Shown in pieces: positions 7,467 through 16,492 of a stretch of DNA of 64,000 bases. A model generated the notes under the pieces. The model searched no databases. It saw only the letters and a program-made list of their open reading frames with translations, and was not told the origin of the DNA. The stretch comes from DATFTE01 sp963802575 (GTDB lineage: Bacteria > Acidobacteriota > Terriglobia > Terriglobales > Acidobacteriaceae). The stretch is taken from contig CAWDJF010000002.1 of NCBI GenBank assembly GCA_963802575.1, positions 496,001 to 560,000 on the forward strand. The letters are read 5' to 3'. The number at the start of each line of letters is the position of its first letter. Position 1 is the stretch's first letter. A program made the translations under genes and the position numbers.

Positions 7467-10400
7467 TTAGAACGTGAAACGTAATGCAAGCTGCAACTGA
7501 CGCGGATTGAAGATCGCCCGGGGCGTGCCGTAAAACTGGCTCGGTGAGCCCTCGCGGAATCCCGAAGGCGTTGCGGGACAGCCCACGTTCGCCAGGTTCG
7601 ACGGCGCGACGAATGGACAGAAATCCGCCGCCCCATACGCGGTGTTGAAGTAATGGACGTTCAGCGTGTTCAGAAGGTTGAAGCCCTCCGCCAGAGCTTC
7701 GAGATTCTTGCCTTCGCCGATTCTAAAGTTGCGCGACACCCGCAGGTCCACGTTCTGATAGCTGTCTCCCTGGAAGGTGTTGCGCGCCTCAAGGCCAACG
7801 CGGTCGTTGTTGCCGAAGACATCTCCGTTCGAATCGAAGCCGGCAAACTTGGTGAAGTAGTTGGGCGACTGCACGCTTACGATCGTGCTGAGCATCCAGC
7901 CGTTCAACAGAATATTCATGTGTTCCGGACCCTGCAGGATCGCGTTGGCCACAAAGCGCTGGCCCACGCCGTCGGAAGAAACGGCGCGCTCCTTGTTGAA
8001 GCAGCAACTGTCTTGCGGAATCAACACAAAGCTGGGGTTGGGACCGTTGTCGATTCCCTTGGACCAGGTGTAACTGACGCCGTATCCGAAGTGATGGCTC
8101 ATACGCTTGTTCAGGTTGATCAGCAAGCCATCCCATTGCGAATCCCACTTCGAATCGGCCTCGAAGTAAACAGCGATGGAACTGCCAAAGACTTGTGGTT
8201 GGCGCGTGCCAGGAAAGGGCAAGACCACCGAGCATGGCACGGCCACGATGTGATAGTCGTTCTTGAACCCCGGCTGGCCTGCCGAATTGTGATCAAGCGC
8301 CGGACATCCGTTCGGGTCCGGTTGGTTCACATTCCAGAAGCTGCCCAAGTGAACGCCGCGCACGTGCAAACCGGTGATATCCAGGACCGCATCTCTGAAC
8401 GGTTGGAGCTCGACGCCAAAGCTCGCCTGCGCGCCGTAGGGAGGCTTGTGGTCCTGGGCAAAGCGTGCAATGACGGAGTCGCCAAAGAAGCCACAGGTAG
8501 CCAGGAATCCATTTGGACAGAACCCCAAAGGAGTCGCATCAGGATAAGTTCCCTGGCTAGCGCCCGGTGCCAGCAAACTCTCGATGGCAAAGTTCGTCAG
8601 GGCCGGCGAACTCGCAAATGCAAACAGTCGCGTCCGGGCATTCAGTGTGTCTTCCTTGTTAGCACGTCCGGGGTACGGTCCGATCGTGCCTCCGCAAGAA
8701 GGGATCTGGCACATGAGCAGGGGCGAAGGAATGGTTCCGTAGAAGATTCCACCACCACCGCGAATCACCAGGTTCGAATGTCCTCCAGGGGACCACGCAA
8801 ATCCCGCGCGCGGATTAAAATTCTTATTTGGATTGTTGATCGCGGCGCTCGGCCAAGTTTCGCCTTCCCAGCGCACGCCAAAGTTGAGGGTAAAGTTCGG
8901 CCCCACTCTCCACTTATCCTGAATGTAGAGACCTTCATAGGTATGGCCAAGCGTGCCTTTTGCCTGATTGCGAATGGGCGAAGAGATCGCGCTACCCTGA
9001 TACACAGACGTGTTGATGGTCGGTTCACTAAAGTTCGATGCTGCATCGAACCGCTCAAAGAAGACCACAAAGGGATGTGGGCACAGGCCGCCCGGCCCGG
9101 CGCAGGGCGAGACCGCGCCGTCATTCCCTAGAAACGCTCCCAGGCTCGCGAAATCCGCTTCAAACGGATAGAACAGCGGAAACGATTCCGTGGTACTGAC
9201 GTGATTGAAGTCGCCGCCAAAGGAGATGGTGTGGTTCCTCCAGATCTTGGTGACATCATCGACAAACTCGTAGCGGCCCTCTTCATAGAAATCGGGATTG
9301 CCACGATTCACACCCAGGGTGAACAGATTCGACACTTCCAGGTGGGGCTGGGTGCTAGTGGTGGGGAAATCAAAAAACCGATGCGCATACTGGAAGCGCG
9401 CCTGATTCACCAGAGAACTGGAAAAAACCGAGACAAAGTTGCCCACGACCGACTGATCGCGGAAGCTGTTGTTCTTGAAACCCGAGGGCAGATCAAATCC
9501 GTCGTTCAATGGGGAAAGGTTGGTGGACCGCTGATCGTTGATGAAGTAGCGCACGAAGACCGATTCTTTCTCGCTGAAGGTATGGTCCAGGCGGGCAAAT
9601 CCATCGTCGTAGTTGATTGCGCGACGCACGTGCAGGTTTTCGGGAGCGAGCCCGAAGACTGAGGTTTTCACGTTGTTGATCGCGGCGAGGTTATCGAGGA
9701 CCGCTATGTTGTAAAAGGGCGATTCGACGTGCCGCTGCCCTTCGTAGTTGGCAAAGTAAAATGTCTTATTCTTTTGAATGGGGCCGCCGACGGTTCCACC
9801 AAACTGGTTTTGCCGCAACTCGTTAAAGCCCTCGCCCGCCAATGGACTCGTGGCATCCATAAAGTTGTTGCGGAAAAACTCATAGAGCGATCCATGCAAG
9901 TTGTTAGTGCCGCTCTTGGTGATCACGTTCACGATGCCGCCCACGGCGCGTCCAAACTGCGCACTGTAGTCACTGTTGATGACGCGGAACTCCTGCACCG
10001 CTTCCTGCGAAGGAGTGGTCTTCTGGATGCCCGAGGCGGTCGACATGTTGTCGGCGCCATCGACCGCGATAAAGTTGTAGTGAATGTTCTGCCCGGCAAA
10101 AGATAGCTTGGTCACAGGCTCGATAATCACGTCGGTGCTGCCGGAAGTGGTATCGCCAATGGTGACGCCGGGAGCCAGAAGCGCGAAGTCGATGAACTGG
10201 CGTCCGTTGACCGGAAGGTTCTCAATCTTCTGCTCATCAATGACCGTGCTGACCATGCTCCGCGTCGGCTCCGCCACTTCGCCTACGTCCTGAACAATCA
10301 CCTCCTGTGACACTTGTCCGGGAGGGAGATTGAAATCGAGAATGCCGCTGGCGCCGACGTCGAGATGGGTCTTCTTGGCTTGCTTCTGGAAGCCGGGTTT

Positions 10401-10679
10401 ATCGGCCGTGAAGGTGTAATCGCCGACTGGCAGCGAGGCAAACTGATAGTCGCCGGTCGCATTCGCTGTAGCCGTGCGCGAGATGCCAGTCGCCTCGTTA
10501 ACGACAGAAACCGTCGCGCCCGGAATGGCGGCACCGGTTGTGTCGTAAACCCGGCCCTGCACGGTCACCGTGACGACTTGGGCTGATAGCGGTATCGCCA
10601 TCGCCAGAAATACCAAGAGTCCACAGATCAAAGCTCGGACGGATCGGTCAAAAGCACTACTCGTCTCATAGCGCTCCAT
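7467..10679 (-). CDS. TonB-dependent receptor, Oar-like, with carboxypeptidase-regulatory N-domain
   Basis: 1070-residue outer-membrane receptor. A signal peptide (ALICGLLVFLAMAIPLSAQ) is followed by a carboxypeptidase regulatory-like beta-sandwich (VQGRVYDTTGAAIPGATV, about 40-125). Next comes a plug domain (about 145-260, with VNGRQFIDFALLAPGV), then a long beta-barrel ending in the outer-membrane signature LALRFTF. Oar-like receptors are abundant in Acidobacteriota and import large or scarce substrates. It starts 23 bp after the GntR-family gene and heads the transport step of the operon. The substrate is not evident. Confidence 0.93.
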   Translation of the reverse strand: MERYETSSAFDRSVRALICGLLVFLAMAIPLSAQVVTVTVQGRVYDTTGAAIPGATVSVVNEATGISRTATANATGDYQFASLPVGDYTFTADKPGFQKQAKKTHLDVGASGILDFNLPPGQVSQEVIVQDVGEVAEPTRSMVSTVIDEQKIENLPVNGRQFIDFALLAPGVTIGDTTSGSTDVIIEPVTKLSFAGQNIHYNFIAVDGADNMSTASGIQKTTPSQEAVQEFRVINSDYSAQFGRAVGGIVNVITKSGTNNLHGSLYEFFRNNFMDATSPLAGEGFNELRQNQFGGTVGGPIQKNKTFYFANYEGQRHVESPFYNIAVLDNLAAINNVKTSVFGLAPENLHVRRAINYDDGFARLDHTFSEKESVFVRYFINDQRSTNLSPLNDGFDLPSGFKNNSFRDQSVVGNFVSVFSSSLVNQARFQYAHRFFDFPTTSTQPHLEVSNLFTLGVNRGNPDFYEEGRYEFVDDVTKIWRNHTISFGGDFNHVSTTESFPLFYPFEADFASLGAFLGNDGAVSPCAGPGGLCPHPFVVFFERFDAASNFSEPTINTSVYQGSAISSPIRNQAKGTLGHTYEGLYIQDKWRVGPNFTLNFGVRWEGETWPSAAINNPNKNFNPRAGFAWSPGGHSNLVIRGGGGIFYGTIPSPLLMCQIPSCGGTIGPYPGRANKEDTLNARTRLFAFASSPALTNFAIESLLAPGASQGTYPDATPLGFCPNGFLATCGFFGDSVIARFAQDHKPPYGAQASFGVELQPFRDAVLDITGLHVRGVHLGSFWNVNQPDPNGCPALDHNSAGQPGFKNDYHIVAVPCSVVLPFPGTRQPQVFGSSIAVYFEADSKWDSQWDGLLINLNKRMSHHFGYGVSYTWSKGIDNGPNPSFVLIPQDSCCFNKERAVSSDGVGQRFVANAILQGPEHMNILLNGWMLSTIVSVQSPNYFTKFAGFDSNGDVFGNNDRVGLEARNTFQGDSYQNVDLRVSRNFRIGEGKNLEALAEGFNLLNTLNVHYFNTAYGAADFCPFVAPSNLANVGCPATPSGFREGSPSQFYGTPRAIFNPRQLQLALRFTF

Positions 10680-10702
10680 ATCGCCTCCTCAAGATTGGCC
10701 CG

Positions 10703-11452
10703 TCAGACTTTACGTTTTGATGTTCGCGGCACTGCTTTTTCTTTTCCTGACCCTTTCTTCTTCGAGTTCTGCGCGTGCATGACCTGGCTCAAGCGCAATT
10801 CCGAATCATCCAGATGCTGCGCCAGCGTCGCGGCGCACTGCTTCAACTTGCCCGCGCTTAAAAGTTCATAGATCGCCCGGTGTACAGGAATCAGTTTGTT
10901 CGGATCCTCGTGGCTCAAGTCGACCAACACCATGCCGAGCCGGACCTCGCCGATCAGCTTTTGATAAAACGACTCCAGCCGCTTGTTGCGGTGAAACCGA
11001 ACCAGAAGACTGTGGAAATGCAAATCGTGACTTACCGCTCGCATCCAGTCACGTTCACGGACAGCACGCTCGTAGCCATTCAATTCATTGCGCAACTCCG
11101 CAAACACCTCATGGCCCGGCTTAGCCGCCAACACTGCGGGAATCTCCAGCATCCGCCGCAGGTGGTAGATCTCCTGCACATCTTTTGGGGAGAGCTGCGA
11201 GACCGCCACGCCGCGGTGGATGCTGCGCTTGAGCAAGCCTTCCAGCGACAGAATGCGCATGGCTTCGCGCATGGTGTTGCGGGACACGCCCAGCGACATT
11301 GCCAAAGGCACTTCCTGCAGCGCGTTTCCGGGAGGCAACTCTCCAGTGAGAATCCTGTGCCGCAGAATCGACGCCACCTGGTCGGCAACGCTGGTTCGGT
11401 GTATTTGTGAGCGTTCCATACCGATCAGTGGAAAGCTTGAATGGGGAGGCAT
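10703..11452 (-). CDS. GntR-family transcriptional regulator, FCD subfamily
   Basis: 249 residues. An N-terminal winged helix-turn-helix (about 18-80) contains VADQVASILRHRILTGELPPG and SLGVSRNTMREAMRILSLEGL. An FCD ligand-binding domain (about 95-225) carries the histidine-rich pattern DLHFHSLLV and PVHRAIYELL. The basic tail (KKKGSGKEKAVPRTSKRKV) is unusual. The start at 11452 is supported by GGAG five bases upstream. Such regulators sense small carboxylates or similar metabolites and usually repress adjacent catabolic genes. The inverted repeat immediately upstream is the likely operator. Confidence 0.92.
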   Translation of the reverse strand: MPPHSSFPLIGMERSQIHRTSVADQVASILRHRILTGELPPGNALQEVPLAMSLGVSRNTMREAMRILSLEGLLKRSIHRGVAVSQLSPKDVQEIYHLRRMLEIPAVLAAKPGHEVFAELRNELNGYERAVRERDWMRAVSHDLHFHSLLVRFHRNKRLESFYQKLIGEVRLGMVLVDLSHEDPNKLIPVHRAIYELLSAGKLKQCAATLAQHLDDSELRLSQVMHAQNSKKKGSGKEKAVPRTSKRKV

Positions 11453-11460
11453 GGTGCTCC

Positions 11461-11493
11461 GAATTGTTCACAATGTCAAGTGTTGAACAATTC
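11461..11493. promoter_or_regulatory. Likely GntR operator (perfect 10-bp inverted repeat)
   Basis: GAATTGTTCA at 11461-11470 and TGAACAATTC at 11484-11493 form a perfect inverted repeat with a 13-base spacer. Nested at the left arm is ATTGTTCACAAT (11463-11474), which fits the TTGT-N2-ACAA form known for FCD-type GntR operators. It begins 9 bp before the regulator start, so binding would block transcription of the regulator and the whole minus-strand operon. It may also influence the divergent cof operon. Confidence 0.7.
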
Positions 11494-11683
11494 AACGAAT
11501 TTATGGAAATCTTTGTTCTCGGTTGCGAGTCGGCACGCCATGGGGGAAATCACGTCAACCCTGCTCTCATGTATGATTTTCGTAATCGGACCGAGGACCA
11601 GGGTCTGCGGGAAAGTCGTTTTTCTCGCCAGGGTATGAATTTCGGGATGGGTCCGCTGCGGCTTTCTTCTGAATCTGGAATCG

Positions 11684-12883
11684 TTGAGGCGAAACTTGTC
11701 TTCGCTGGAAACAGTTCGGTCGTTCGACTCCGCGCTGGATGTATCAGCGTCGAGTCCGCCAGTTTCGCGAGATGTTGCCCTGCGGCTGATCCGTTCCACC
11801 GATGACGAACTCCCCCATCTGCTCTCCGCCGCGCGAGCTGCGAAAGAAAGCTTCAAGCCGGGTGTGATCACCTATTCGCGAAAGGTTTTCCTTCCCCTGA
11901 CCAATCTCTGTCGCGACTATTGCGGCTATTGCACTTTTCGCCGCGATCCCGGCGAGCCCGGCGCTCACACCATGACGCCCGAAGAAGTCCTCGCGGTTGC
12001 GCGTCAAGGGGAAAAGCTGGGTTGCACCGAGGCCCTCTTCAGCCTGGGCGACAAACCTGAACTGCTCTTCCCGCAAATGCGGGAAACGCTTCGACACCTG
12101 GGCCACAACTCGACGCTGCAATACCTGGAAGCCGTATGCGAGTTGCTGCTGCGTGAAACGACACTGTTGCCGCACCCTAACCCGGGATTGCTGAGCGCAG
12201 AGTGGATTACGCGCCTGGCCGCTGTATCTCCGAGCATGGGTTTGATGCTCGAGACCACCAATGCAAGCCTGCTCGGCGCCGGCCTCGCTCACGACAACGC
12301 GCCCGACAAGCTTCCTGCCAAGCGTCTGCGTACGATTGAAGACGCGGGCAAGCAAGGAGTACCCTTCACCACCGGGCTGCTGATCGGCATTGGAGAAACG
12401 CTGGATGACCGCATCGACACCCTGCTAGCGATTAGAGACCTGCACGAACGATACGGTCACATCCAGGAAGTCATTGTGCAGAATTTCCGCGCTAAGCCGG
12501 CCATTCCGATGCAAAACTGGCCCGAACCGACCGCGGGAGAAATGATGCGCACCGTGGCTGTCGCCCGGCTGCTTATGCCGAACGTCAATATTCAGGCCCC
12601 ACCGAATCTTTCCGCGCCGTACTATGATGACTTGCTTGATGCCGGCATCAACGACTGGGGCGGGGTGTCGCCACTCACGCCCGACTTCATCAATCCAGAG
12701 AAACCTTGGCCGCATCTCGAACACCTGGAGCAGCGTACTCGTTCGAAGGGTCAAACGTTGCGTCAGCGTCTTCCCGTATATCCCGAATTTCTATCTAGGC
12801 TAAAGTCTTCTCCTCCCCTGCTCGCAAACCGGCTCAGCGCAGCCGCGGACCAAGATGGCTACGCCAGGAGGCTCGCTGCATGA
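11684..12883 (+). CDS. cofG: 7,8-didemethyl-8-hydroxy-5-deazariboflavin synthase, CofG subunit
   Basis: Radical-SAM enzyme that, with CofH, builds the deazaflavin core (Fo) of coenzyme F420. The SAM cluster motif CRDYCGYC is at C76, C80 and C83, followed by TFRRDPGEP typical of CofG, and EALFSLGDKPE. 399 residues with a TTG start at 11684; an in-frame stop at 11636 limits extension, and a second TTG at 11696 is possible. The stop overlaps the cofD start (ATGA). First gene of the F420 operon. Confidence 0.93.
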   Translation: MRRNLSSLETVRSFDSALDVSASSPPVSRDVALRLIRSTDDELPHLLSAARAAKESFKPGVITYSRKVFLPLTNLCRDYCGYCTFRRDPGEPGAHTMTPEEVLAVARQGEKLGCTEALFSLGDKPELLFPQMRETLRHLGHNSTLQYLEAVCELLLRETTLLPHPNPGLLSAEWITRLAAVSPSMGLMLETTNASLLGAGLAHDNAPDKLPAKRLRTIEDAGKQGVPFTTGLLIGIGETLDDRIDTLLAIRDLHERYGHIQEVIVQNFRAKPAIPMQNWPEPTAGEMMRTVAVARLLMPNVNIQAPPNLSAPYYDDLLDAGINDWGGVSPLTPDFINPEKPWPHLEHLEQRTRSKGQTLRQRLPVYPEFLSRLKSSPPLLANRLSAAADQDGYARRLAA

Positions 12884-13839
12884 TCGTCGTCCTCAGCGGG
12901 GGCACAGGCGGCGCGAAATTTGTCGATGGACTTCGCCAGGTAGTATCGGCGCAAGAACTCACCATCATCGTGAACACGGGTGACGATCTCGAATGGTGGG
13001 GCCTTTACGTCTCACCCGACATCGATTCCATCACCTACGTGCTCGCGGGCATGTTGAGCAAAGAGCGCGGCTGGGGCGTGAAGGGTGACACTTTTTTCTG
13101 CTTGCAGGCCATGGGACAACTCGGCCAGCCGATCTGGTTTAAAACCGGAGACCGCGATCTCGCCGTGCACTTGTTCCGGTCGAAAATGATCACGCAGGGG
13201 AGAACTCTGAGCGAAGCCACTTCAGAGATTTCTTCGCGCCTTGGGGTGCAAGCGCGGATCTTGCCGATGACCGACTCGCGCGTAGAGACACGAGTCATGA
13301 CACCCATCGGCGAATTGAGCTTCGAGGAATATTTCGTACAGCGTTGGTATCAGGATCCAGTGGAGTCCGTCCGCTTCGCCGGCGCCGCCGACGCCGAACC
13401 TGCTCCCGGGGTAATCGAAGCGATCAAAGCCGCGAGTGTTGTGATTCTCGCGCCGAGCAATCCGGTAACGAGTATCGGGCCGATTCTCGCTGTTCCCGGC
13501 GTTCGCGAAGCTCTCCGCGAGACTCGCGCGCCCGTCGTCGCCATCTCGCCCATCGTCGGAGGCGCTGCAGTGTCCGGTCCCGCTGGCGCACTCATGGCTG
13601 CGCAAGGATTCCCGGTCTCCCTCGCCGGAGTCGCGCAGGCTTATCACGATTTTCTCGACCTCCTTATCGCCGACACCCGCGACGCCAAAGAAGCCGAGCA
13701 ACTGCAGCGAACTGGATTCCGCGTGCATTGCGCCCGCACCATCATGCGTACCGCAGAGGACAAGGCGGAACTGGCGCGCGCCGTGCTCGAGGTCGTCTCC
13801 AAAGAATCTGCGGCCCGCGCCGCTTCGGACCCCTCATGA
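12880..13839 (+). CDS. cofD: 2-phospho-L-lactate transferase-type F420 biosynthesis protein CofD/FbiA
   Basis: 319 residues. It transfers the phospho-acid moiety from the CofC product to Fo, giving F420-0 or its dehydro form. Recognised by MIVVLSGGTGGAKFVDGL at the N-terminus, IIVNTGDDLEWWGLYVSPDID, and GWGVKGDTFFCL. ILAPSNPVTSIGPIL is the second substrate-binding region. It overlaps cofG and cofC by 4 bp each. Confidence 0.94.
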   Translation: MIVVLSGGTGGAKFVDGLRQVVSAQELTIIVNTGDDLEWWGLYVSPDIDSITYVLAGMLSKERGWGVKGDTFFCLQAMGQLGQPIWFKTGDRDLAVHLFRSKMITQGRTLSEATSEISSRLGVQARILPMTDSRVETRVMTPIGELSFEEYFVQRWYQDPVESVRFAGAADAEPAPGVIEAIKAASVVILAPSNPVTSIGPILAVPGVREALRETRAPVVAISPIVGGAAVSGPAGALMAAQGFPVSLAGVAQAYHDFLDLLIADTRDAKEAEQLQRTGFRVHCARTIMRTAEDKAELARAVLEVVSKESAARAASDPS

Positions 13840-14489
13840 TCCTCGTCCCCGTCAAGAATCTCTCGAACGCCAAACAGCGCCTGGCTTCGGTGCTCGATCA
13901 ACCCTCACGCACTGAACTGGCTCACGTCATGTTGCTCGACGTACTGGAAACTCTCGCCGACTGGAGCAAGCGCCCCGAAGTCGGAGTAGTCACCAGCGAC
14001 CCCTACGCTCTCGAATTGGCCCGGCGCTTCGCTTTCACCGTAATCCCTGACAACGCCAACATCGGCGAAACCGACGCCATCGAGATGGCTACGCGCTATT
14101 GCGAATCTCGCGGCACCGATAACACGCTGGTCATCCCCGGTGATATCCCGCTGATCAAGGCTGCGGAGCTGCAAACGATTCTGGAAGCGGCACCCGAAGA
14201 AGGATCCGTCCTGGTTCCTGCCGGGGATGGACGCGGCACCAATGCCGCCTTCCGCCGTCCAGCAGGCCTTTTCCCGCTGCGCTTCGGTAACGACAGCTTC
14301 AAGCCCCACTTCGCCGCCGCAAAAGCTACCGGCAAGCCCTGCGTCGTGCTGTCATTTCCCGGCATCGCGATGGACCTCGACAATCCGTCCGATCTCGCGC
14401 TTCTCGCTGCGGCCCCCGGCGAAACCCGCTCCCAGCAACTGATTCGGCAGTGGGACTTGAGCGACCTGCCGCGAGCTGCCAACGAGTGA
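13836..14489 (+). CDS. cofC: Phospho-acid guanylyltransferase CofC/FbiD
   Basis: 217 residues from the ATG at 13836, which overlaps the cofD stop as ATGA. The N-terminal MILVPVKNLSNAKQRLASVL and LVIPGDIPLIKAAEL are the nucleotidyltransferase signatures. It activates 2-phospholactate, phosphoenolpyruvate or 3-phosphoglycerate with GTP. Which acid is used cannot be read from the sequence by eye, and it decides whether a separate reductase is needed. Confidence 0.92.
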   Translation: MILVPVKNLSNAKQRLASVLDQPSRTELAHVMLLDVLETLADWSKRPEVGVVTSDPYALELARRFAFTVIPDNANIGETDAIEMATRYCESRGTDNTLVIPGDIPLIKAAELQTILEAAPEEGSVLVPAGDGRGTNAAFRRPAGLFPLRFGNDSFKPHFAAAKATGKPCVVLSFPGIAMDLDNPSDLALLAAAPGETRSQQLIRQWDLSDLPRAANE

Positions 14490-14490
14490 G

Positions 14491-15255
14491 ATGGCATCAT
14501 CCATGACGGCCCTCAGCGTCATTCCTATCCCTCTCAAAGACGAGATCCTGCCCGGAGATTCGCTCCCCGACAAGCTTCTGCGCGCTCTGAGGCAAAACAA
14601 GCTGCGGATCAAATCGGGTGACATCCTCGTCGTTAAGCACAAAATCGTCTCCAAAGCGGAAGGCCAGCTCATCAACCTCGACACAATCAAGCCTTCCCGC
14701 GCCTCGCGCCAGTGGGCGCGCCGCTACAAGCTTGACGCTCGTGTCACGGAACTTGCCTTGCAGCAGAGTGTCCGCATCGTTCGCCGCGAGCGTGGAGTTC
14801 TGATCACAGAGACCGCTCACGGCCTGGTTTGCGCCAATAGCGGAATCGACGTTTCCAACGTTAGTGGAGGACGTCACGCTCTGCTCCTTCCCGCCGATCC
14901 CGACCTGTCCGCACTCGAACTCCATCGTGCCCTGAAAAAACGTCTGAAACTTTCCATCCCCGTTCTCATCACTGATACTTTCGGTCGCCCTTGGCGCGAC
15001 GGACTCACCGAGGTCGCTATCGGCATCGCTGGGATGAAAGGTATCCACGACGATCGCGGACGCCGCGATCCCAGCGGCTACGTGCTGCGCGTCAGTTTAG
15101 AGGCGGTTGCCGACGAACTAGCCTGTGCCGCGGGCTTGGTCTGCGGCAAGCTAACTCGCACGCCCGCGTGTATCATTAGGGGTTTTCCGTACCGCCCGGC
15201 TCGAGGAACAGCCCGAGAACTCCTTCGCCCGGCAGCCAGCGATTTGTTCCGCTAG
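14491..15255 (+). CDS. cofE: Coenzyme F420-0:L-glutamate ligase, CofE only
   Basis: 254 residues matching the stand-alone CofE length. Features are GDILVVKHKIVSKAEGQ, ANSGIDVSNV, ITDTFGRPWRDGLTEVAIGIAG, and a C-terminal dimerisation part. It adds glutamates to F420-0. The C-terminal FMN-binding reductase domain that actinobacterial FbiB carries is absent. It follows cofC with one base between stop and start. Confidence 0.93.
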   Translation: MASSMTALSVIPIPLKDEILPGDSLPDKLLRALRQNKLRIKSGDILVVKHKIVSKAEGQLINLDTIKPSRASRQWARRYKLDARVTELALQQSVRIVRRERGVLITETAHGLVCANSGIDVSNVSGGRHALLLPADPDLSALELHRALKKRLKLSIPVLITDTFGRPWRDGLTEVAIGIAGMKGIHDDRGRRDPSGYVLRVSLEAVADELACAAGLVCGKLTRTPACIIRGFPYRPARGTARELLRPAASDLFR

Positions 15256-15277
15256 CGCTCGCGAGCTAAGAGGTCCT

Positions 15278-16492
15278 ATGCAACAACTCGAAAACTTCCC
15301 TTCTCTTGGATGGTCCGATATTTGTGCGCAACTTTCATCTCCGGTACGCGAGGCCCTCGAACGCGCGCAACAAACTCTGGATGGATCGTCGCTTACCCGC
15401 GAGCAGGCGCTTCTGCTCGCTCATACCGAAGGGGATGATCTGGTTGGACTGCTGGTGGCTGCGAATGAAATGCGCCGTGACCTCGCCGGCAACATTGTCA
15501 CTTACGTCGTGAATCGCAATATCAATTTCACCAATATTTGTTTCGTCGGATGCAAGTTCTGCGCCTTCAGCCGCGGTCCCCGCGAGTCCGACACCTACTT
15601 TTTGCAGCCCGAGCAAGTAGCGGAGAAAGCGATCGAAGCCTGGGAACTCGGTGCCACCGAGGTCTGCATTCAGGGAGGGCTTCCTCACGGCCTGCCGCCC
15701 TTCTACTACCGCGATATTCTTCGCGCCGTGAAAGGCGCTCTTCCGCGCATGCACATCCACGCCTTTTCGCCCATGGAGATTATGTACGGCATCGAACTCA
15801 CCGGAATGCCGTTGGCGGATTATCTTTCGATGTTGCGCGACAACGGTCTCGACACTCTGCCCGGCACCGCCGCCGAGATTCTGGATGACCAGGTCCGCTT
15901 TATTCTCTCCCGCAACAAGTTGACAACTGAGGAATGGAAGTCCGTGATTCGGACTGCGCACGGCTGTGGCATCCGCAGCACGTCCACCTTGATGTACGGA
16001 CACGTTGAAACGCCCGAGCACTGGGTCAATCAGCTGCTCTTGCTTCGCGAAATCCAGAGTGAGACGTCCGGATTCACTGAGTTCGTTCCCTTGGGATTCG
16101 TCCACCAGAACACAATTCTGTTCCATCAAGGACTCGCGCGCTCCGGCCCGACTCTCGCGGAGCATCTAAAGATTCACGCCCTCGCTCGCGTCTTACTTTC
16201 TGGAAGCATCAACAACATCCAGGTCTCGTGGGTAAAACTGAATCGCCAGCTCTCGCAACTCTGTCTGAGCGCAGGCGCCAACGATTACGGCGGCACCTTG
16301 ATGGAAGAAAATATCTCACGCGAAGCTGGAGCGACGGCCGGGCAGTACACCAGCCCTGAGGATTTCCAGTCGCTCATTCTCGAAGCCGGCCGCATTCCTG
16401 CCGAGCGCAACACCACTTACACCCGCATGCAGATCAAGCTTCGTCCGGAAGAGCTTGTAATTCAGGAAGCTCTCGAACCGGAGTTCGCATGA
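15278..16492 (+). CDS. cofH: 5-amino-6-(D-ribitylamino)uracil--L-tyrosine transferase CofH
   Basis: 404 residues, the second radical-SAM half of Fo synthase. The cluster motif CFVGCKFC lies at C88, C92 and C95, followed by AFSRGPRESDTYFL. Further along, HIHAFSPMEIMYG and NDYGGTLMEENISREAGA are CofH hallmarks. It joins tyrosine to the ribityl-uracil intermediate. The RBS AGAGG precedes the start, and the stop overlaps npdG as ATGA. Separate CofG and CofH subunits contrast with the fused FbiC of actinobacteria. Confidence 0.94.
   Translation: MQQLENFPSLGWSDICAQLSSPVREALERAQQTLDGSSLTREQALLLAHTEGDDLVGLLVAANEMRRDLAGNIVTYVVNRNINFTNICFVGCKFCAFSRGPRESDTYFLQPEQVAEKAIEAWELGATEVCIQGGLPHGLPPFYYRDILRAVKGALPRMHIHAFSPMEIMYGIELTGMPLADYLSMLRDNGLDTLPGTAAEILDDQVRFILSRNKLTTEEWKSVIRTAHGCGIRSTSTLMYGHVETPEHWVNQLLLLREIQSETSGFTEFVPLGFVHQNTILFHQGLARSGPTLAEHLKIHALARVLLSGSINNIQVSWVKLNRQLSQLCLSAGANDYGGTLMEENISREAGATAGQYTSPEDFQSLILEAGRIPAERNTTYTRMQIKLRPEELVIQEALEPEFA

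Noticed and set aside
7653..9131. Long plus-strand frame of 492 codons
   Set aside because: Lies fully antisense to the TonB receptor, which has clear domains; composition and lack of family features mark it as a shadow.
13344..13835. N-terminal extension of the cofC frame
   Set aside because: This part lies in another frame over cofD and is arginine-rich; the ATG at 13836 with ATGA overlap is clearly the start.
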